Counted from the stretch's first letter, positions 9,137 to 19,174 are shown. The stretch: DNA of 64,000 nucleotides from Inquilinus limosus_F (GCF_051487185.1 NZ_JAHVDK010000021.1:86958-150957); one strand, 5' to 3'. Numbers and translations are program-made. Notes: a model not told the origin generated them from the letters alone.

Positions 9137-9735
9137 GCGCGGCCGAACAGCAGGACGACACCGCCGCCACCGCCCTGGTCCCGACCGACACCGGCGAGCG
9201 CCGATGGCGCCGTCGCAGCCTCTGGGCGCTGCTCGTCGCGGTGCCCGTCAGTTTCCTGGTGATCGCCAGGGAGAATATCGGGGAATGGTGGCAGGCCCAG
9301 GAGCTGTTCGAGCAGGCCGTGCCCGCCGGCGCAGAGGTCCGCTTCGCCGGGGCCGACTGGCGGCTGGAGACGGTCGAGGTGCTGCCGCTCAAGCAATCCG
9401 GATGGCCGCGCCGGCAGGGGCAGGGCACGCCCGTCCGGGTCCGCCTCGTCGCCACCGTGCGCGAGCCCGGCATCGAGACGCTGTGGACGCGCTGCCGGGT
9501 GCTGCTGCGGGACGATCAGGGGCGCCGCTGGTCGGCCGGCAGCTTCGGCGGCCCGCGCTCGACCGAAGGCACCATGACCTGCGGCGCCGCGACCCTGGAG
9601 CCGCGGCCGCCCGGCATGGTGCTGCGGATCGAGCACGACTTCACCGTCCCGCACGACGCGGTCGAGATCGTCGAGCCGACCGTGAGCATGGACGGCGAAC
9701 GGCCCCGGTATATGCGCTTCAAGCGCGGTTCGTAG
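9133..9735 (+). CDS. small membrane-anchored protein of unknown function (3 of 3)
   Basis: A 200-residue protein with a cytoplasmic basic stretch (RRWRRR), one transmembrane helix LWALLVAVPVSFLVIA (about residues 30-46) and an outside domain. In that domain, PVRVRLVATVREPGIETLW and CRVLLRDDQGRRWSAGSFGG repeat the layout of the two preceding proteins. Start overlaps the previous stop by ATGA. The three genes look like one operon of related anchored proteins. Function unknown. Confidence 0.6.
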   Translation: MSAAEQQDDTAATALVPTDTGERRWRRRSLWALLVAVPVSFLVIARENIGEWWQAQELFEQAVPAGAEVRFAGADWRLETVEVLPLKQSGWPRRQGQGTPVRVRLVATVREPGIETLWTRCRVLLRDDQGRRWSAGSFGGPRSTEGTMTCGAATLEPRPPGMVLRIEHDFTVPHDAVEIVEPTVSMDGERPRYMRFKRGS

Positions 9736-9798
9736 AGATCTCGGCGAAGCGGCGGGGCCGGAGCCGCCCCCTCACCCGAAATCGCTGACACGATTTCG

Positions 9799-9884
9799 AC
9801 CTCTCCCCAAGGAGAGGTGTGAAGGCTGCGGCTCCTATCCCCTCTCCTCGGGGAGAGGGAGGGGCCCGGCCCGTCAGGGCCGGG
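9799..9884. repeat. cluster of intergenic palindromes between convergent genes
   Basis: Three hairpins lie back to back between two converging genes: ACCTCTCC-ccaa-GGAGAGGT (9799-9818), CCCTCTCC-tcg-GGAGAGGG (about 9840-9859) and CCCGGCCC-gtca-GGGCCGGG (9865-9884). They probably act together as a bidirectional transcription end and look like REP-type dispersed repeats. The downstream gene's low-complexity SPSPSPSRP C-terminus is encoded by an adjoining GTGAGGG-type repeat. Confidence 0.6.
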
Positions 9885-11262
9885 AGGGTGAGGGTGAGGG
9901 GGACGGGGCCGTGCCGTCCAGCGGAGCCTGCGCCTCAGCCGTTCCTGTCGCCTCCGCCGCCTGCGACCGGGCGAAGGCGGTCTCCAGCACCGCGGCGATC
10001 AGGCAGGCGCGCAGCGGCTCGACCAGGATGCCCGGCGTGGTCCCGGACAGGTCGCCGAACAGCAGCGACAGGCCGTTGTTCAGGATCTGCCAGAGATCGA
10101 GCGGATGCGGCCCGATCAGATGCGCCGCGCCGATCCACAGCCAGTCGGCCGCCCATCCGATCGCGCGCCAGCCGACGATGAGGACCAGGAGCAGAACGAG
10201 ATCGGCGTGCAGCACCAGCCGAACACTGTTGGCGACCGGCAGGTATCGGCTGCGATAGCCACTGATGAAATGGCCGATGAAGTCGCGCACGAATTTCGGC
10301 AGGGCGGCATAGCGGCTGCCGATGCGCTCCAGCCGCCGGTGCCGCATCCAGCCCGGATCGCTGCCGAGGTCGTGGCCGTAAATCAAGGCCGCCATCACCA
10401 GCCAGACCAGCGGCAGGAGGGCATAGAAGAAGAGGCCGGTGGCGACGGTCCACGCATCGGGCAGGGCCTGCTCGACCGGTTCGGCGGCGGCGAAGGCGGT
10501 GGAGATCGGGTTCAGCACCGCCTGCCAGATCCCGTTCAGCCAGTCCCAGGCCGCGCCGCTGGCCACCCAGGCGAGAACCTCGTCCTTCCACTGCGACAGC
10601 ACGAACAGACCGATGAAGATCCAGTTGGTCTCGCACAGCACGATCAGCAGTTTCCAGATCGGGGCGCCGGTCCGGTCGCGCAGTGCCATGAACAGCCGGC
10701 GCAGGATCCAGGTGCCGACGACGGAGACGACGAGCCAGCGCGCGCCGATGGCATTGAGCAGCTGGCCGTCGCCGCCGAAGGGGGCGAGCTCCAGCCCCAG
10801 GATCGAGTATTCCCGGATGGTGTCGCCGAGGAAGCCCCAGGCCGCGTAGTAGGCGAAGAACGGCACCAGGGCGATGGTCAGGGTGGTGGCGAAGCCGGCC
10901 AGCCGTTCCCGGCGCGTCGGCCCGGCCGGCCTGGATGCGCTGCCGGCATCGCCGGGGGCGTCGGGATCGGGGCCGGTGACCGGCACCGCCGTCCCGGCGG
11001 CCAGTGCCTGGGCGGCAGCCACGGCCGGAAGCGCCGGCCGCATGATCAGGAAGCTCGTGACCGTGACGACCAGCTTGGTCAGCACCACGAGAGTCAACGC
11101 CGCGAAGCCGAGGGAGCGGTCGACGAAGCCGATCCGGGCCGACAGCAGCAGCAGCTGGTCGCTGAGCAGGATACCGATCAAGACCAGAAGCGTGAGCTGC
11201 GGCCAGAAGCGCCACCACAGCTTTCCGGTCAGCACCAGTGGCGCCAGCAACTCCCGATACAT
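9874..11262 (-). CDS. polytopic membrane protein of unknown function
   Basis: A 462-residue inner-membrane protein. The start chosen is the ATG at 11262 (MYRELLAPLVLTGKLWW), just after a GGGGGA ribosome binding site; an in-frame ATG at 11319 would add 19 residues. About eight hydrophobic segments are visible, including LTLLVLIGILLSDQLLLL, FAALTLVVLTKLVVTVTSF and LVLLLVLIVGWRAIGW. A hydrophilic proline-rich loop lies at about residues 105-125, and the C-terminus is low-complexity (SPSPSPSRP). No catalytic motif seen. It is convergent with the three small anchored proteins and divergent from the RND operon. Confidence 0.65.
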   Translation of the reverse strand: MYRELLAPLVLTGKLWWRFWPQLTLLVLIGILLSDQLLLLSARIGFVDRSLGFAALTLVVLTKLVVTVTSFLIMRPALPAVAAAQALAAGTAVPVTGPDPDAPGDAGSASRPAGPTRRERLAGFATTLTIALVPFFAYYAAWGFLGDTIREYSILGLELAPFGGDGQLLNAIGARWLVVSVVGTWILRRLFMALRDRTGAPIWKLLIVLCETNWIFIGLFVLSQWKDEVLAWVASGAAWDWLNGIWQAVLNPISTAFAAAEPVEQALPDAWTVATGLFFYALLPLVWLVMAALIYGHDLGSDPGWMRHRRLERIGSRYAALPKFVRDFIGHFISGYRSRYLPVANSVRLVLHADLVLLLVLIVGWRAIGWAADWLWIGAAHLIGPHPLDLWQILNNGLSLLFGDLSGTTPGILVEPLRACLIAAVLETAFARSQAAEATGTAEAQAPLDGTAPSPSPSPSRP

Positions 11263-11413
11263 TCCATCCCCCACACCCGACGGGCCCAGTAACCCGCGAC
11301 CTGCGTCTTTGTGCCCCATCCGGGCGGCGGAAGCGATGGTCCCGCGGTCCGACGGAGCCGGAAGCATCCCGCCGTGTAGGGGCCGGTAGGGGGTCCGCTG
11401 ACCGTAGACACGG

Positions 11414-12760
11414 ATGGGTGACGGACCAATGGATGCTCGCGTCGAGGACCGCCCGCGGCCGGTCGAGGAAAAGGAAAGGCCGGTCCCGGCGCGAAGCCGC
11501 GGCCGGCGGGGGCTTTGGGTCGCGGGCGGCGTCGCGGTCGCGGCGCTGATTGCCTTCGCCACCTGGCTCGTGGTCACGGCGCCCGCCCCGCCGCCGGCCG
11601 GCGGCGGCCGCTTCGCCGGGATGCCGGCCCAGCCGGTCGGGGTCGCCACGGTCGGCCGCGGCGACATCCCGATCACGCTCGACGCGCTCGGCACCGTCAC
11701 GCCGCTCGCCACCGTCACGGTCAGGACGCAGATCGCCGGCCAGCTGGTCGAGGTCGGGTTCCAGGAAGGCCAGATGGTGAAGAAGGGCGACTTCCTGGCC
11801 CAGGTCGATCCGCGCCCCTACCAGGTGGCGCTGGAACAGGCCCAGGGGCAGCTCGTCCGCGACCAGGCGGTGCTGGCCCAGGCCCAGAGCAGCCTAGCGC
11901 GCGACCAGGAGATGCTGAAGCAGAACGCCGTCTCGCGGCAGCAGGTCGATGATCAGGCCTTCCTGGTGCAGCAGACCCAGGGCACGATCCAATCGGACCA
12001 GGCGCAGATCGACACGCAGAAGCTCAACCTCGCCTACGCCCGCATCACGGCGCCGATCGACGGCCGGGTCGGGCTGCGCCAGGTCGATCCCGGCAACTAC
12101 GTGCAAGCCTCGGACACCAACGGCATCGTCGTCATCACCCAGCTGCAGCCGATCTCGGTCGTGTTCTCGCTGCCGGAGGACGACCTGCCGCAGATCCAGG
12201 CCCGGCTGCGCGCCGGCGCCAGCCTCCCGGTGATCGCCTTCGACCGCTCCGGCACGACGCAGATCGCCACCGGCACGCTCTCCACCCTCGACAACCAGAT
12301 CGACACCACCACCGGCACGGTCAGGCTGCGGGCGGTCTTCGACAATGCCGACGGGGCGCTGTTTCCGAACCAGTTCGTCAATGCCCGCCTCCTGGTCGAC
12401 ACGCTGCACGACGCCGTCACCGTGCCGGTCGCGGCTGTCCAGAACGGCGCGCCGGGTGCCTTCGTCTACCTGGTCGATGCCGGCGGCACCGTCTCGGTCC
12501 GGCCGATCAAGGCCGGCCCTGCGGAGAACGGGATGGTCTCGGTCCAGGACGGCCTGCAGCCCGGCTACCGGGTGGTGGTCGACGGCACCGACCGGCTGCG
12601 CGACGGCGCCCATGTGACCGTGGCCGGCCAGGACGGCGCGCCGGCCGCCCCGGCGGACGCGCAGGCAGGCCAGCAGCACCATCGTCAGGGCTCCGGCGAG
12701 GGCGGCGGCCAGCACCGCCGCCGCGACAACCAGACCCAGCAGTCCACGGCGACTCCATGA
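11414..12760 (+). CDS. mdtA: RND efflux periplasmic adaptor (MdtA-like)
   Basis: A 448-residue membrane fusion protein. A transmembrane anchor at about residues 35-53 (GGVAVAALIAFATWLVV) is followed by GDIPITLDALGTVTPLATVT and QIAGQLVEVGFQEGQMVKKG, the lipoyl/barrel-sandwich half. The alpha-hairpin (about 125-185) is rich in Q and A. LNLAYARITAPIDGRVGLRQ is the classic second lipoyl half. The C-terminus is Q/H-rich and disordered-looking. An alternative ATG at 11429 would remove five residues. It heads an operon with two RND pumps, as in mdtABC; it bridges the inner-membrane pump to an outer-membrane channel, which is not encoded here. Confidence 0.88.
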   Translation: MGDGPMDARVEDRPRPVEEKERPVPARSRGRRGLWVAGGVAVAALIAFATWLVVTAPAPPPAGGGRFAGMPAQPVGVATVGRGDIPITLDALGTVTPLATVTVRTQIAGQLVEVGFQEGQMVKKGDFLAQVDPRPYQVALEQAQGQLVRDQAVLAQAQSSLARDQEMLKQNAVSRQQVDDQAFLVQQTQGTIQSDQAQIDTQKLNLAYARITAPIDGRVGLRQVDPGNYVQASDTNGIVVITQLQPISVVFSLPEDDLPQIQARLRAGASLPVIAFDRSGTTQIATGTLSTLDNQIDTTTGTVRLRAVFDNADGALFPNQFVNARLLVDTLHDAVTVPVAAVQNGAPGAFVYLVDAGGTVSVRPIKAGPAENGMVSVQDGLQPGYRVVVDGTDRLRDGAHVTVAGQDGAPAAPADAQAGQQHHRQGSGEGGGQHRRRDNQTQQSTATP

Positions 12761-12791
12761 GCGCCCGCGGATCGCGGAGCGGAGGCCGGCC

Positions 12792-15700
12792 GTGAACCCG
12801 TCCCGTCCCTTCATCCTGCGGCCGGTCGGCACCTCGCTGCTGATGGCGGCGATCCTGCTGGTCGGCGCCGTGGCCTACCGCTTCCTGCCGCTCTCGGCCC
12901 TGCCGGAGGTCGACTACCCGACCATCCAGGTGCAGACCTTCTATCCGGGGGCGAGCCCGGAGGTGATGACCTCCTCCGTCACCGCGCCGCTGGAGAAGCA
13001 GTTCGGCCAGATGCCGGGGCTGAACCAGATGACCTCGGCCAGCTCGGCCGGCGCCTCGGTCATCACCCTGCAATTCGATCTCGACCTCAGCCTCGACGTG
13101 GCGGAGCAGGAGGTGCAGGCCGCGATCAACGCCGCCGGCAACCTTCTGCCCGGCGACCTGCCGGCGCCGCCGATCTATGCCAAGGTCAACCCGGCCGACG
13201 CGCCGATCCTGACGCTCGCCGTGACCTCGAAGACGATCCCGCTGACCGAGCTGCAGAACCTGGTCGACACCCGCCTGGCGCAGAAGATCTCGCAGCAGCC
13301 CGGCGTCGGCCTGGTCAGCCTCAGCGGCGGCGCCCGGCCGGCGGTGCGCATCCAGGTCAACCCGCAGGCGCTGGCCGCCTACGGCCTCGCCATCGACGAC
13401 ATCCGCACCACCCTCGGCAACGCCAACGTCAACACGCCGAAGGGCAACTTCGACGGGCCGACCCGGTCGTCGACGATCAACGCCAACGACCAGATCACCC
13501 AGGCGCAGGACTACGGGAACGTGGTCGTCGCCTACCGCAACGGCGCGCCGATCCGCCTGTCGGACGTCGCCACCGTGGTCAGCGGGCCGGAGAACGGCAG
13601 GCTCGCCGCCTGGGCGAACACCACCCCGGCGATCATCGTCGACGTCCGGCGTCAGCCCGGCGCCAACGTGATCGAGGTGGTGGACGGCATCAAGGCGATC
13701 CTGCCGCAGCTCGAGGCTTCCCTGCCTGCAGCGGCCGAGGTTGCGGTGCTCGGCGACCGAACCGTCACCATCCGCGCCTCGGTCGCCGATGTCGGCTTCG
13801 AGCTGATGCTGGCCGTGGCCCTGGTGGTGATGGTGATCTTCCTGTTCCTGCGCACCGCGGCGGGCACCATCATCCCCAGCCTGTCGGTGCCGCTGTCGCT
13901 GGTCGGCACCCTGGCGGCGATGTACCTGCTCGGCTTCAGCCTCGACAACCTGTCGCTGATGGCGCTGACCATCGCCACCGGCTTCGTCGTCGATGATGCG
14001 ATCGTGATGATCGAGAACATCGCCCGCTTGGTCGAGGCCGGCGAGCCGCCGCTGCAGGCGGCGCTGAAGGGGGCCGAGCAGATCGGCTTCACCATCATCT
14101 CGCTGACCGTGTCGCTGATCGCCGTCCTGATCCCGCTGCTGTTCATGGGCGAGGTGGTCGGCCGGCTGTTCCATGAGTTCGCGATTACGCTGGCGGTCAC
14201 CATCGTGATCTCGGCGGTGGTGTCACTGACCCTGGTGCCGATGATGTGCGCCAGGCTGCTGCGGCATCGGCCGGAGGCCGAGCGCGGCCGCTTCGACCGG
14301 GCCGCGGAGCGCGCCTTCGCCTCGGTCATCGGCCAGTACGGAAGGGCGCTCGGCTGGGTGCTCGACCGCCAGGCGCTGACGCTCCTGGTCGCGGTGGCGA
14401 CGCTGGCCCTGACCCTCGCGCTGTATGTCGTCATCCCCAAGGGCTTCTTCCCGGAGCAGGACACCGGGATGATCCAGGGCATCTCCGAGGCGGCGCAGAC
14501 CGTCTCCTATGCCGAGATGGCGAAGCACCAGTCGGCCTTGGCCGAGGCGCTCCTGAAGGATCCGGACGTCGCCGGCCTCAGCTCCTTCATCGGCGTCGAC
14601 GGCACCAACACCACCCTGAACAGCGGCCGGTTCCTGATCAACCTCAAGCCGCTCGGCCAGCGTACCGCGACAGCCGGAGAAATCATCGACCGGCTGCGGC
14701 GCGAAACGGAGGGCGTGCCCGGCATCACCCTCTACCTGCAACCGGTGCAGGACCTGACGATCGATTCCACCGTCAGCCGCACCCAGTACCAGTTCGTGCT
14801 GCAGAACGCCGATCTTGACCAGTTCCAGGACTGGGTGCCGAGGCTGATGCAGCGGCTGCAGCAGGTGCCGGAGATCACCGACGTCGCCAGCGATTACGAG
14901 CAGCAAGGCCTGGCGGTCGACCTGGTGATCGACCGCGCCACCGCCGCCCGCTTCGGCATCACCCCGGCGACGGTCGACAACGCGCTCTACGACGCCTTCG
15001 GCCAGCGCATCGTCTCGACCATCTACACCCAGGCGAACCAGTACCGCGTGATCCTGGAGGCCGACCCGTCGCTGCAGCAGTCGCTGCAGGGGCTGTCGGC
15101 GCTGTACCTCCCGTCCTCGCTGTCCTCGACCGGACAGGTGCCGCTTTCCGCCATCGTCAAGGTGGTGCAGCGCACCGCGCCGCTGCAGATCACCCATCTC
15201 GGCCAGTTCCCGGCGACGACGATCTCCTTCAACCTGGCCCCGGGCGCCTCGCTCGGCGCCGCGGTCGACGCCATCGAGAAAGCGGAGCGCGAGGTCGGCC
15301 TGCCCGACAGCTTCGTCACCGCCTTTCAGGGCTCGGCCGCCGCCTTCCAATCCTCGCTGGCCAACGAGGCGCTGCTGATCCTGGCCGCGATCGCGACCAT
15401 GTACATCGTGCTGGGCGTGCTCTACGAGAGCTTCATCCACCCGGTCACGATCCTGTCCACCCTGCCGTCGGCCGGCCTCGGCGCGCTGCTGGCGCTGATG
15501 GCGGCGGGGGATGGGCTCGATGTGATCGGGATCATCGGCATCATCCTGCTGATCGGGATCGTCAAGAAGAACGCGATTATGATGATCGACTTCGCGCTGC
15601 AGGCGGAGCGCGAGGAGGGCCGGCCGCCGCGCGAGGCCATCTTCCAGGCCTGCCTGCTGCGATTCCGGCCGATCCTGATGACCACCATGGCGGCGGTGCT

Positions 15701-15908
15701 CGGCGCCCTGCCGCTGATGCTCGGCACCGGCATGGGCTCGGAGCTGCGGCGGCCGCTCGGCGTTGCCATCGTCGGCGGCCTCGTCGTCAGCCAGCTCCTG
15801 ACCCTGTTCACAACCCCAGTGATCTACCTGGCCTTCGACCGGCTGGCGCAGCGGATCACGGGGCGCCGGCCACGCTCCCGCTTCGGCCCGGGGGAGGGGC
15901 GGGCGTGA
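12792..15908 (+). CDS. mdtB: RND multidrug efflux permease (MdtB-like)
   Basis: A 1038-residue inner-membrane proton/drug antiporter of the HAE1/MdtB type starting with GTG at 12792. MNPSRPFILRPVGTSLLMAA is a typical MdtB start. TM4 carries ATGFVVDDAIVMIENIAR, with the paired aspartates of the proton relay. VIPKGFFPEQDTGMIQG marks the second periplasmic half, and GIVKKNAIMMIDFAL lies in the second TM bundle. Length matches the family. The stop overlaps the start of the next pump (GTGA), and the pair is likely to form a heteromultimer, as in MdtBC. Confidence 0.92.
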   Translation: MNPSRPFILRPVGTSLLMAAILLVGAVAYRFLPLSALPEVDYPTIQVQTFYPGASPEVMTSSVTAPLEKQFGQMPGLNQMTSASSAGASVITLQFDLDLSLDVAEQEVQAAINAAGNLLPGDLPAPPIYAKVNPADAPILTLAVTSKTIPLTELQNLVDTRLAQKISQQPGVGLVSLSGGARPAVRIQVNPQALAAYGLAIDDIRTTLGNANVNTPKGNFDGPTRSSTINANDQITQAQDYGNVVVAYRNGAPIRLSDVATVVSGPENGRLAAWANTTPAIIVDVRRQPGANVIEVVDGIKAILPQLEASLPAAAEVAVLGDRTVTIRASVADVGFELMLAVALVVMVIFLFLRTAAGTIIPSLSVPLSLVGTLAAMYLLGFSLDNLSLMALTIATGFVVDDAIVMIENIARLVEAGEPPLQAALKGAEQIGFTIISLTVSLIAVLIPLLFMGEVVGRLFHEFAITLAVTIVISAVVSLTLVPMMCARLLRHRPEAERGRFDRAAERAFASVIGQYGRALGWVLDRQALTLLVAVATLALTLALYVVIPKGFFPEQDTGMIQGISEAAQTVSYAEMAKHQSALAEALLKDPDVAGLSSFIGVDGTNTTLNSGRFLINLKPLGQRTATAGEIIDRLRRETEGVPGITLYLQPVQDLTIDSTVSRTQYQFVLQNADLDQFQDWVPRLMQRLQQVPEITDVASDYEQQGLAVDLVIDRATAARFGITPATVDNALYDAFGQRIVSTIYTQANQYRVILEADPSLQQSLQGLSALYLPSSLSSTGQVPLSAIVKVVQRTAPLQITHLGQFPATTISFNLAPGASLGAAVDAIEKAEREVGLPDSFVTAFQGSAAAFQSSLANEALLILAAIATMYIVLGVLYESFIHPVTILSTLPSAGLGALLALMAAGDGLDVIGIIGIILLIGIVKKNAIMMIDFALQAEREEGRPPREAIFQACLLRFRPILMTTMAAVLGALPLMLGTGMGSELRRPLGVAIVGGLVVSQLLTLFTTPVIYLAFDRLAQRITGRRPRSRFGPGEGRA

Positions 15909-18900
15909 ACCTCTCCGCCCCCTTCATCGCCCGGCCGGTGGCGACGACGCTGCTGACCCTCGGCATCGTCCTGGCCGGCCTCTTCGCCTATCTCCAGCTG
16001 CCGGTGTCGCCGCTGCCGCAGGTCGATTTCCCGACCATATCGGTCACCGCCTCGCTGCCCGGTGCCAGCCCGGAGACGGTGGCGGCCACGGTGGCGAGCC
16101 CGCTGGAGCGGCATCTCGGCGCCATCGCCGACGTCACCGAGATGACGTCGCAGAGCTCGGTCGGCCAGGCGCGGATCACGCTGCAGTTCGGCCTCGACCG
16201 CGACATCGACGGCGCCGCGCGCGACGTGCAGGCGGCGATCAACGCGGCCCGGGCGGACCTGCCGGCCAGCCTGCGCAGCAACCCGACCTACCGCAAGGTG
16301 AACCCGGCCGACGCGCCGGTGCTGATCCTGGCGCTGACCTCGAAGACCCTGACCCGCGGCCAGATCTACGACGCCGCCAGCAACGTGCTGCAGCAACGCC
16401 TGTCGCAGATCGAGGGCATCGGCAACGTGACGCTGGGCGGCGCCGCGCTGCCAGCGGTCCGGGTCGAGCTGAACCCCCAGGCGCTGGCCCGGTACGGCAT
16501 CGGGCTCGAGGATGTGCGGGCCGCCCTGGCCGCGGCCAATGCCAACAGCCCGAAGGGCGCGATCGAGGAGGCCGGCCGCCACTTCCAGATCACCAGCAAC
16601 GACCAGGCCAGCCGGGCCGAGGACTACAGGCCGCTGGTGATCGCGTACCGCAACGGTGCCGCGGTGCGGCTGCAGGATGTAGCCGAGGTGGTGGATTCAG
16701 TCGAGGACCTGCGCAACGCCGGCTTGGCCGACGGCCAGCCCGCGGTGCTGGTGCTGCTGTACCGCGAGCCCGGCGCGAACATCATCGACACGGTCGACCG
16801 GGTGAGGGCCGAGCTGCCGCATCTGCGCGCGGCGATGCCGCGGGACATCGAGATCACCCCGGCCGCCGACCGCACCGGCACCATCCGCGCCTCGCTGAAC
16901 GACACCCAGCTCACCCTCGTGATCTCGGTCCTGCTGGTGATGCTGGTGGTCTTCGCCTTCCTGCGCGACCCACGCGCCGCCATCGTCCCGGCGGTGGCGG
17001 TGCCGGTCTCGATCACCGGCACCTTCGGGGCGATGTACCTCCTGGGCTACAGCCTCGACAACCTGTCGCTGATGGCGCTGACCATCGCCACCGGCTTCGT
17101 CGTCGACGACGCCATCGTGGTGCTGGAGAACATCGCCCGCCATGTCGAAGCCGGGATGCCGCGGCGCCAGGCGGCGCTGCGCGGCGCGCGCGAGGTCGGC
17201 TTCACCGTACTGTCGATCAGCATCTCTCTGGTCGCCGTGTTCCTGCCGATCCTGCTGATGGGCGGGCTGGTCGGCCGGATCTTCCGCGAATTCGCGCTGA
17301 CGCTGTCGGTCGCCATCGCCGTGTCGATGGCGATCTCGCTGACCACCACGCCGATGCTGTGCGCCCTGCTGCTGCGGCACCGACCGCCTGCCGCCGAGCG
17401 CCGATCCGGGCTGCTGGCCCGGACGCTCAGGGTCTATGAGCGGACGCTGGGCTGGGCGCTGCGCCACGGCGGCCTCGTGCTGCTGGTGCTGTTCGGCGTG
17501 GTCTGCCTGAACATCGCGCTGTTCGCGGTCATCCCGAAGGGCTTCTTCCCGCAGCAGAGCACCGGCCGGCTGGTCGGCGGCATCGTCGCGGATCAGAGCA
17601 TCTCGTTCCGGCTGATGCAGCAGAAGCTGGGTCAGCTGATGGACATCGTCCGCGCCGACCCGGCGGTGGAGAGCATCGTTGGCTTCACCGGCGGCGGGGG
17701 CGGCGGCCGGTCGCAGACCAACACCGGCCAGGTCTTCGTCACGCTGAAGCCGCTGCCCGAGCGCGGCGTCAGCGACGACGAGGTGATCGCCCGGCTGCGC
17801 GACAAGCTGGCGGTGGTGCCGGGCGTCCGCCTGTTCCTGGTCTCGGCCCAGGACATCCGCGCCGGCGGGCGGCAGAGCAACGCCGCCTACCAGTACACGC
17901 TGCAGTCCGATTCCTCGCAGGAGCTGCAGGAATGGGGGCCGAAGCTGGTGCAGGCGCTGCAGCAGAGCCCGGTGCTGGCCGACGTCAACTCCGACCAGCA
18001 GCAGAAGGGGCTGGAGACCGACCTCGTCATCGACCGCGACACCGCGGCGAGGCTCGGCATCACGCCGCAGCAGATCGACAACACCCTCTACGACGCCTTC
18101 GGCCAGCGCCAGGTCTCGACCATCTACAGCGCCATCAACCAGTACCACGTGGTGATGGAGGTGGCGCCGCAATACTGGCAGAGCCCGGAGACGCTGAAGG
18201 ACCTGTACGTCAGCACCTCGGGCGGCAGCGCCAGTGGTACCGCCAGCACCAATGCGGCCGCGGGGACGGTCGGCACCGCCGCGGTCGGTGTGAACGATGC
18301 CGCCCGCAACGCCGCCACCAACGCGCTGGCCAATGCCGGCCGCAGGGGCACGTCGAGCGGCGCCGCGGTCAGCACGGCACAGGAGACGATGGTGCCGCTG
18401 TCGGCGATCAGCCATGTCGGCCCCGGCAACACGCCGCTCTCGGTCAACCACCAGGGCCTGTTCGCGGCGACCACCATCTCGTTCAATCTGGCGCCGGGGA
18501 AATCGCTCAGCGACGCCGCGGCGGCGGTGCAGCAGGCGATGGTCGATCTCCACATGCCGGCCACCATCCACGGCAGCTTCCAGGGCACGGCCCAGGTGTT
18601 CCAGAGCTCGCTGCGCGACGAGCCGGTGCTGATCCTGGCGGCGCTGGCCGCCGTCTACATCGTGCTCGGCATCCTCTACGAAAGCACGATCCATCCCATC
18701 ACCATCCTCTCGACCCTGCCCTCGGCCGGGGTCGGGGCGGTGCTGGCGCTGATGCTGTTCGGCACCGAGTTCAGCCTGATCGCGATGATCGGCGTCATCC
18801 TCTTGATCGGCATCGTCAAGAAGAACGCGATCATGATGATCGACTTCGCGCTGGAGGCGGAGCGCAGCCGTGGCCTCTCCCCGCGCGAGGCGATCTTGGA

Positions 18901-19174
18901 GGCCTGCCTGCTGCGCTTCCGCCCGATCCTGATGACGACCATGGCCGCGATCTTCGGCGCCATCCCGCTGGCGGTCGGCTTCGGCAGCGGCAGCGAGCTG
19001 CGCCAGCCGCTCGGCATCGCCATCGTCGGCGGGCTGATCGTCAGCCAGCTGCTGACGCTCTACACCACCCCGGTGCTGTACCTGGTGCTCGACCGCCTCC
19101 GGCACTGGTCCCGCGGCCGCTGGGCCCGCGCCTTCCCGCGCCTCGCCGGCGCGGCGCCGGGGGCGGCGGAGTAG
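15905..19174 (+). CDS. mdtC: RND multidrug efflux permease (MdtC-like) with periplasmic insert
   Basis: A 1089-residue RND permease starting with GTG at 15905 inside the previous stop. It has the same landmarks: ATGFVVDDAIVVLENIAR in TM4, VIPKGFFPQQSTGRLVGG, and GIVKKNAIMMIDFALEAERS. It is about 50 residues longer than its partner because of a low-complexity Ala/Thr/Ser/Gly-Asn segment (about residues 769-825, bases 18211-18390), placed between LKDLYVST and MVPLSAISHVGPG in the periplasmic porter/docking region. The rest aligns by eye along its full length with the upstream pump. Downstream is a strong terminator and no outer-membrane factor. Confidence 0.92.
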   Translation: MNLSAPFIARPVATTLLTLGIVLAGLFAYLQLPVSPLPQVDFPTISVTASLPGASPETVAATVASPLERHLGAIADVTEMTSQSSVGQARITLQFGLDRDIDGAARDVQAAINAARADLPASLRSNPTYRKVNPADAPVLILALTSKTLTRGQIYDAASNVLQQRLSQIEGIGNVTLGGAALPAVRVELNPQALARYGIGLEDVRAALAAANANSPKGAIEEAGRHFQITSNDQASRAEDYRPLVIAYRNGAAVRLQDVAEVVDSVEDLRNAGLADGQPAVLVLLYREPGANIIDTVDRVRAELPHLRAAMPRDIEITPAADRTGTIRASLNDTQLTLVISVLLVMLVVFAFLRDPRAAIVPAVAVPVSITGTFGAMYLLGYSLDNLSLMALTIATGFVVDDAIVVLENIARHVEAGMPRRQAALRGAREVGFTVLSISISLVAVFLPILLMGGLVGRIFREFALTLSVAIAVSMAISLTTTPMLCALLLRHRPPAAERRSGLLARTLRVYERTLGWALRHGGLVLLVLFGVVCLNIALFAVIPKGFFPQQSTGRLVGGIVADQSISFRLMQQKLGQLMDIVRADPAVESIVGFTGGGGGGRSQTNTGQVFVTLKPLPERGVSDDEVIARLRDKLAVVPGVRLFLVSAQDIRAGGRQSNAAYQYTLQSDSSQELQEWGPKLVQALQQSPVLADVNSDQQQKGLETDLVIDRDTAARLGITPQQIDNTLYDAFGQRQVSTIYSAINQYHVVMEVAPQYWQSPETLKDLYVSTSGGSASGTASTNAAAGTVGTAAVGVNDAARNAATNALANAGRRGTSSGAAVSTAQETMVPLSAISHVGPGNTPLSVNHQGLFAATTISFNLAPGKSLSDAAAAVQQAMVDLHMPATIHGSFQGTAQVFQSSLRDEPVLILAALAAVYIVLGILYESTIHPITILSTLPSAGVGAVLALMLFGTEFSLIAMIGVILLIGIVKKNAIMMIDFALEAERSRGLSPREAILEACLLRFRPILMTTMAAIFGAIPLAVGFGSGSELRQPLGIAIVGGLIVSQLLTLYTTPVLYLVLDRLRHWSRGRWARAFPRLAGAAPGAAE

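Noticed and set aside
10105..11292. 395-codon plus-strand frame opposite the polytopic membrane protein
   Set aside because: Composition (D, Q, R, G-rich) is typical antisense; the minus strand gives hydrophobic helices and a good start.
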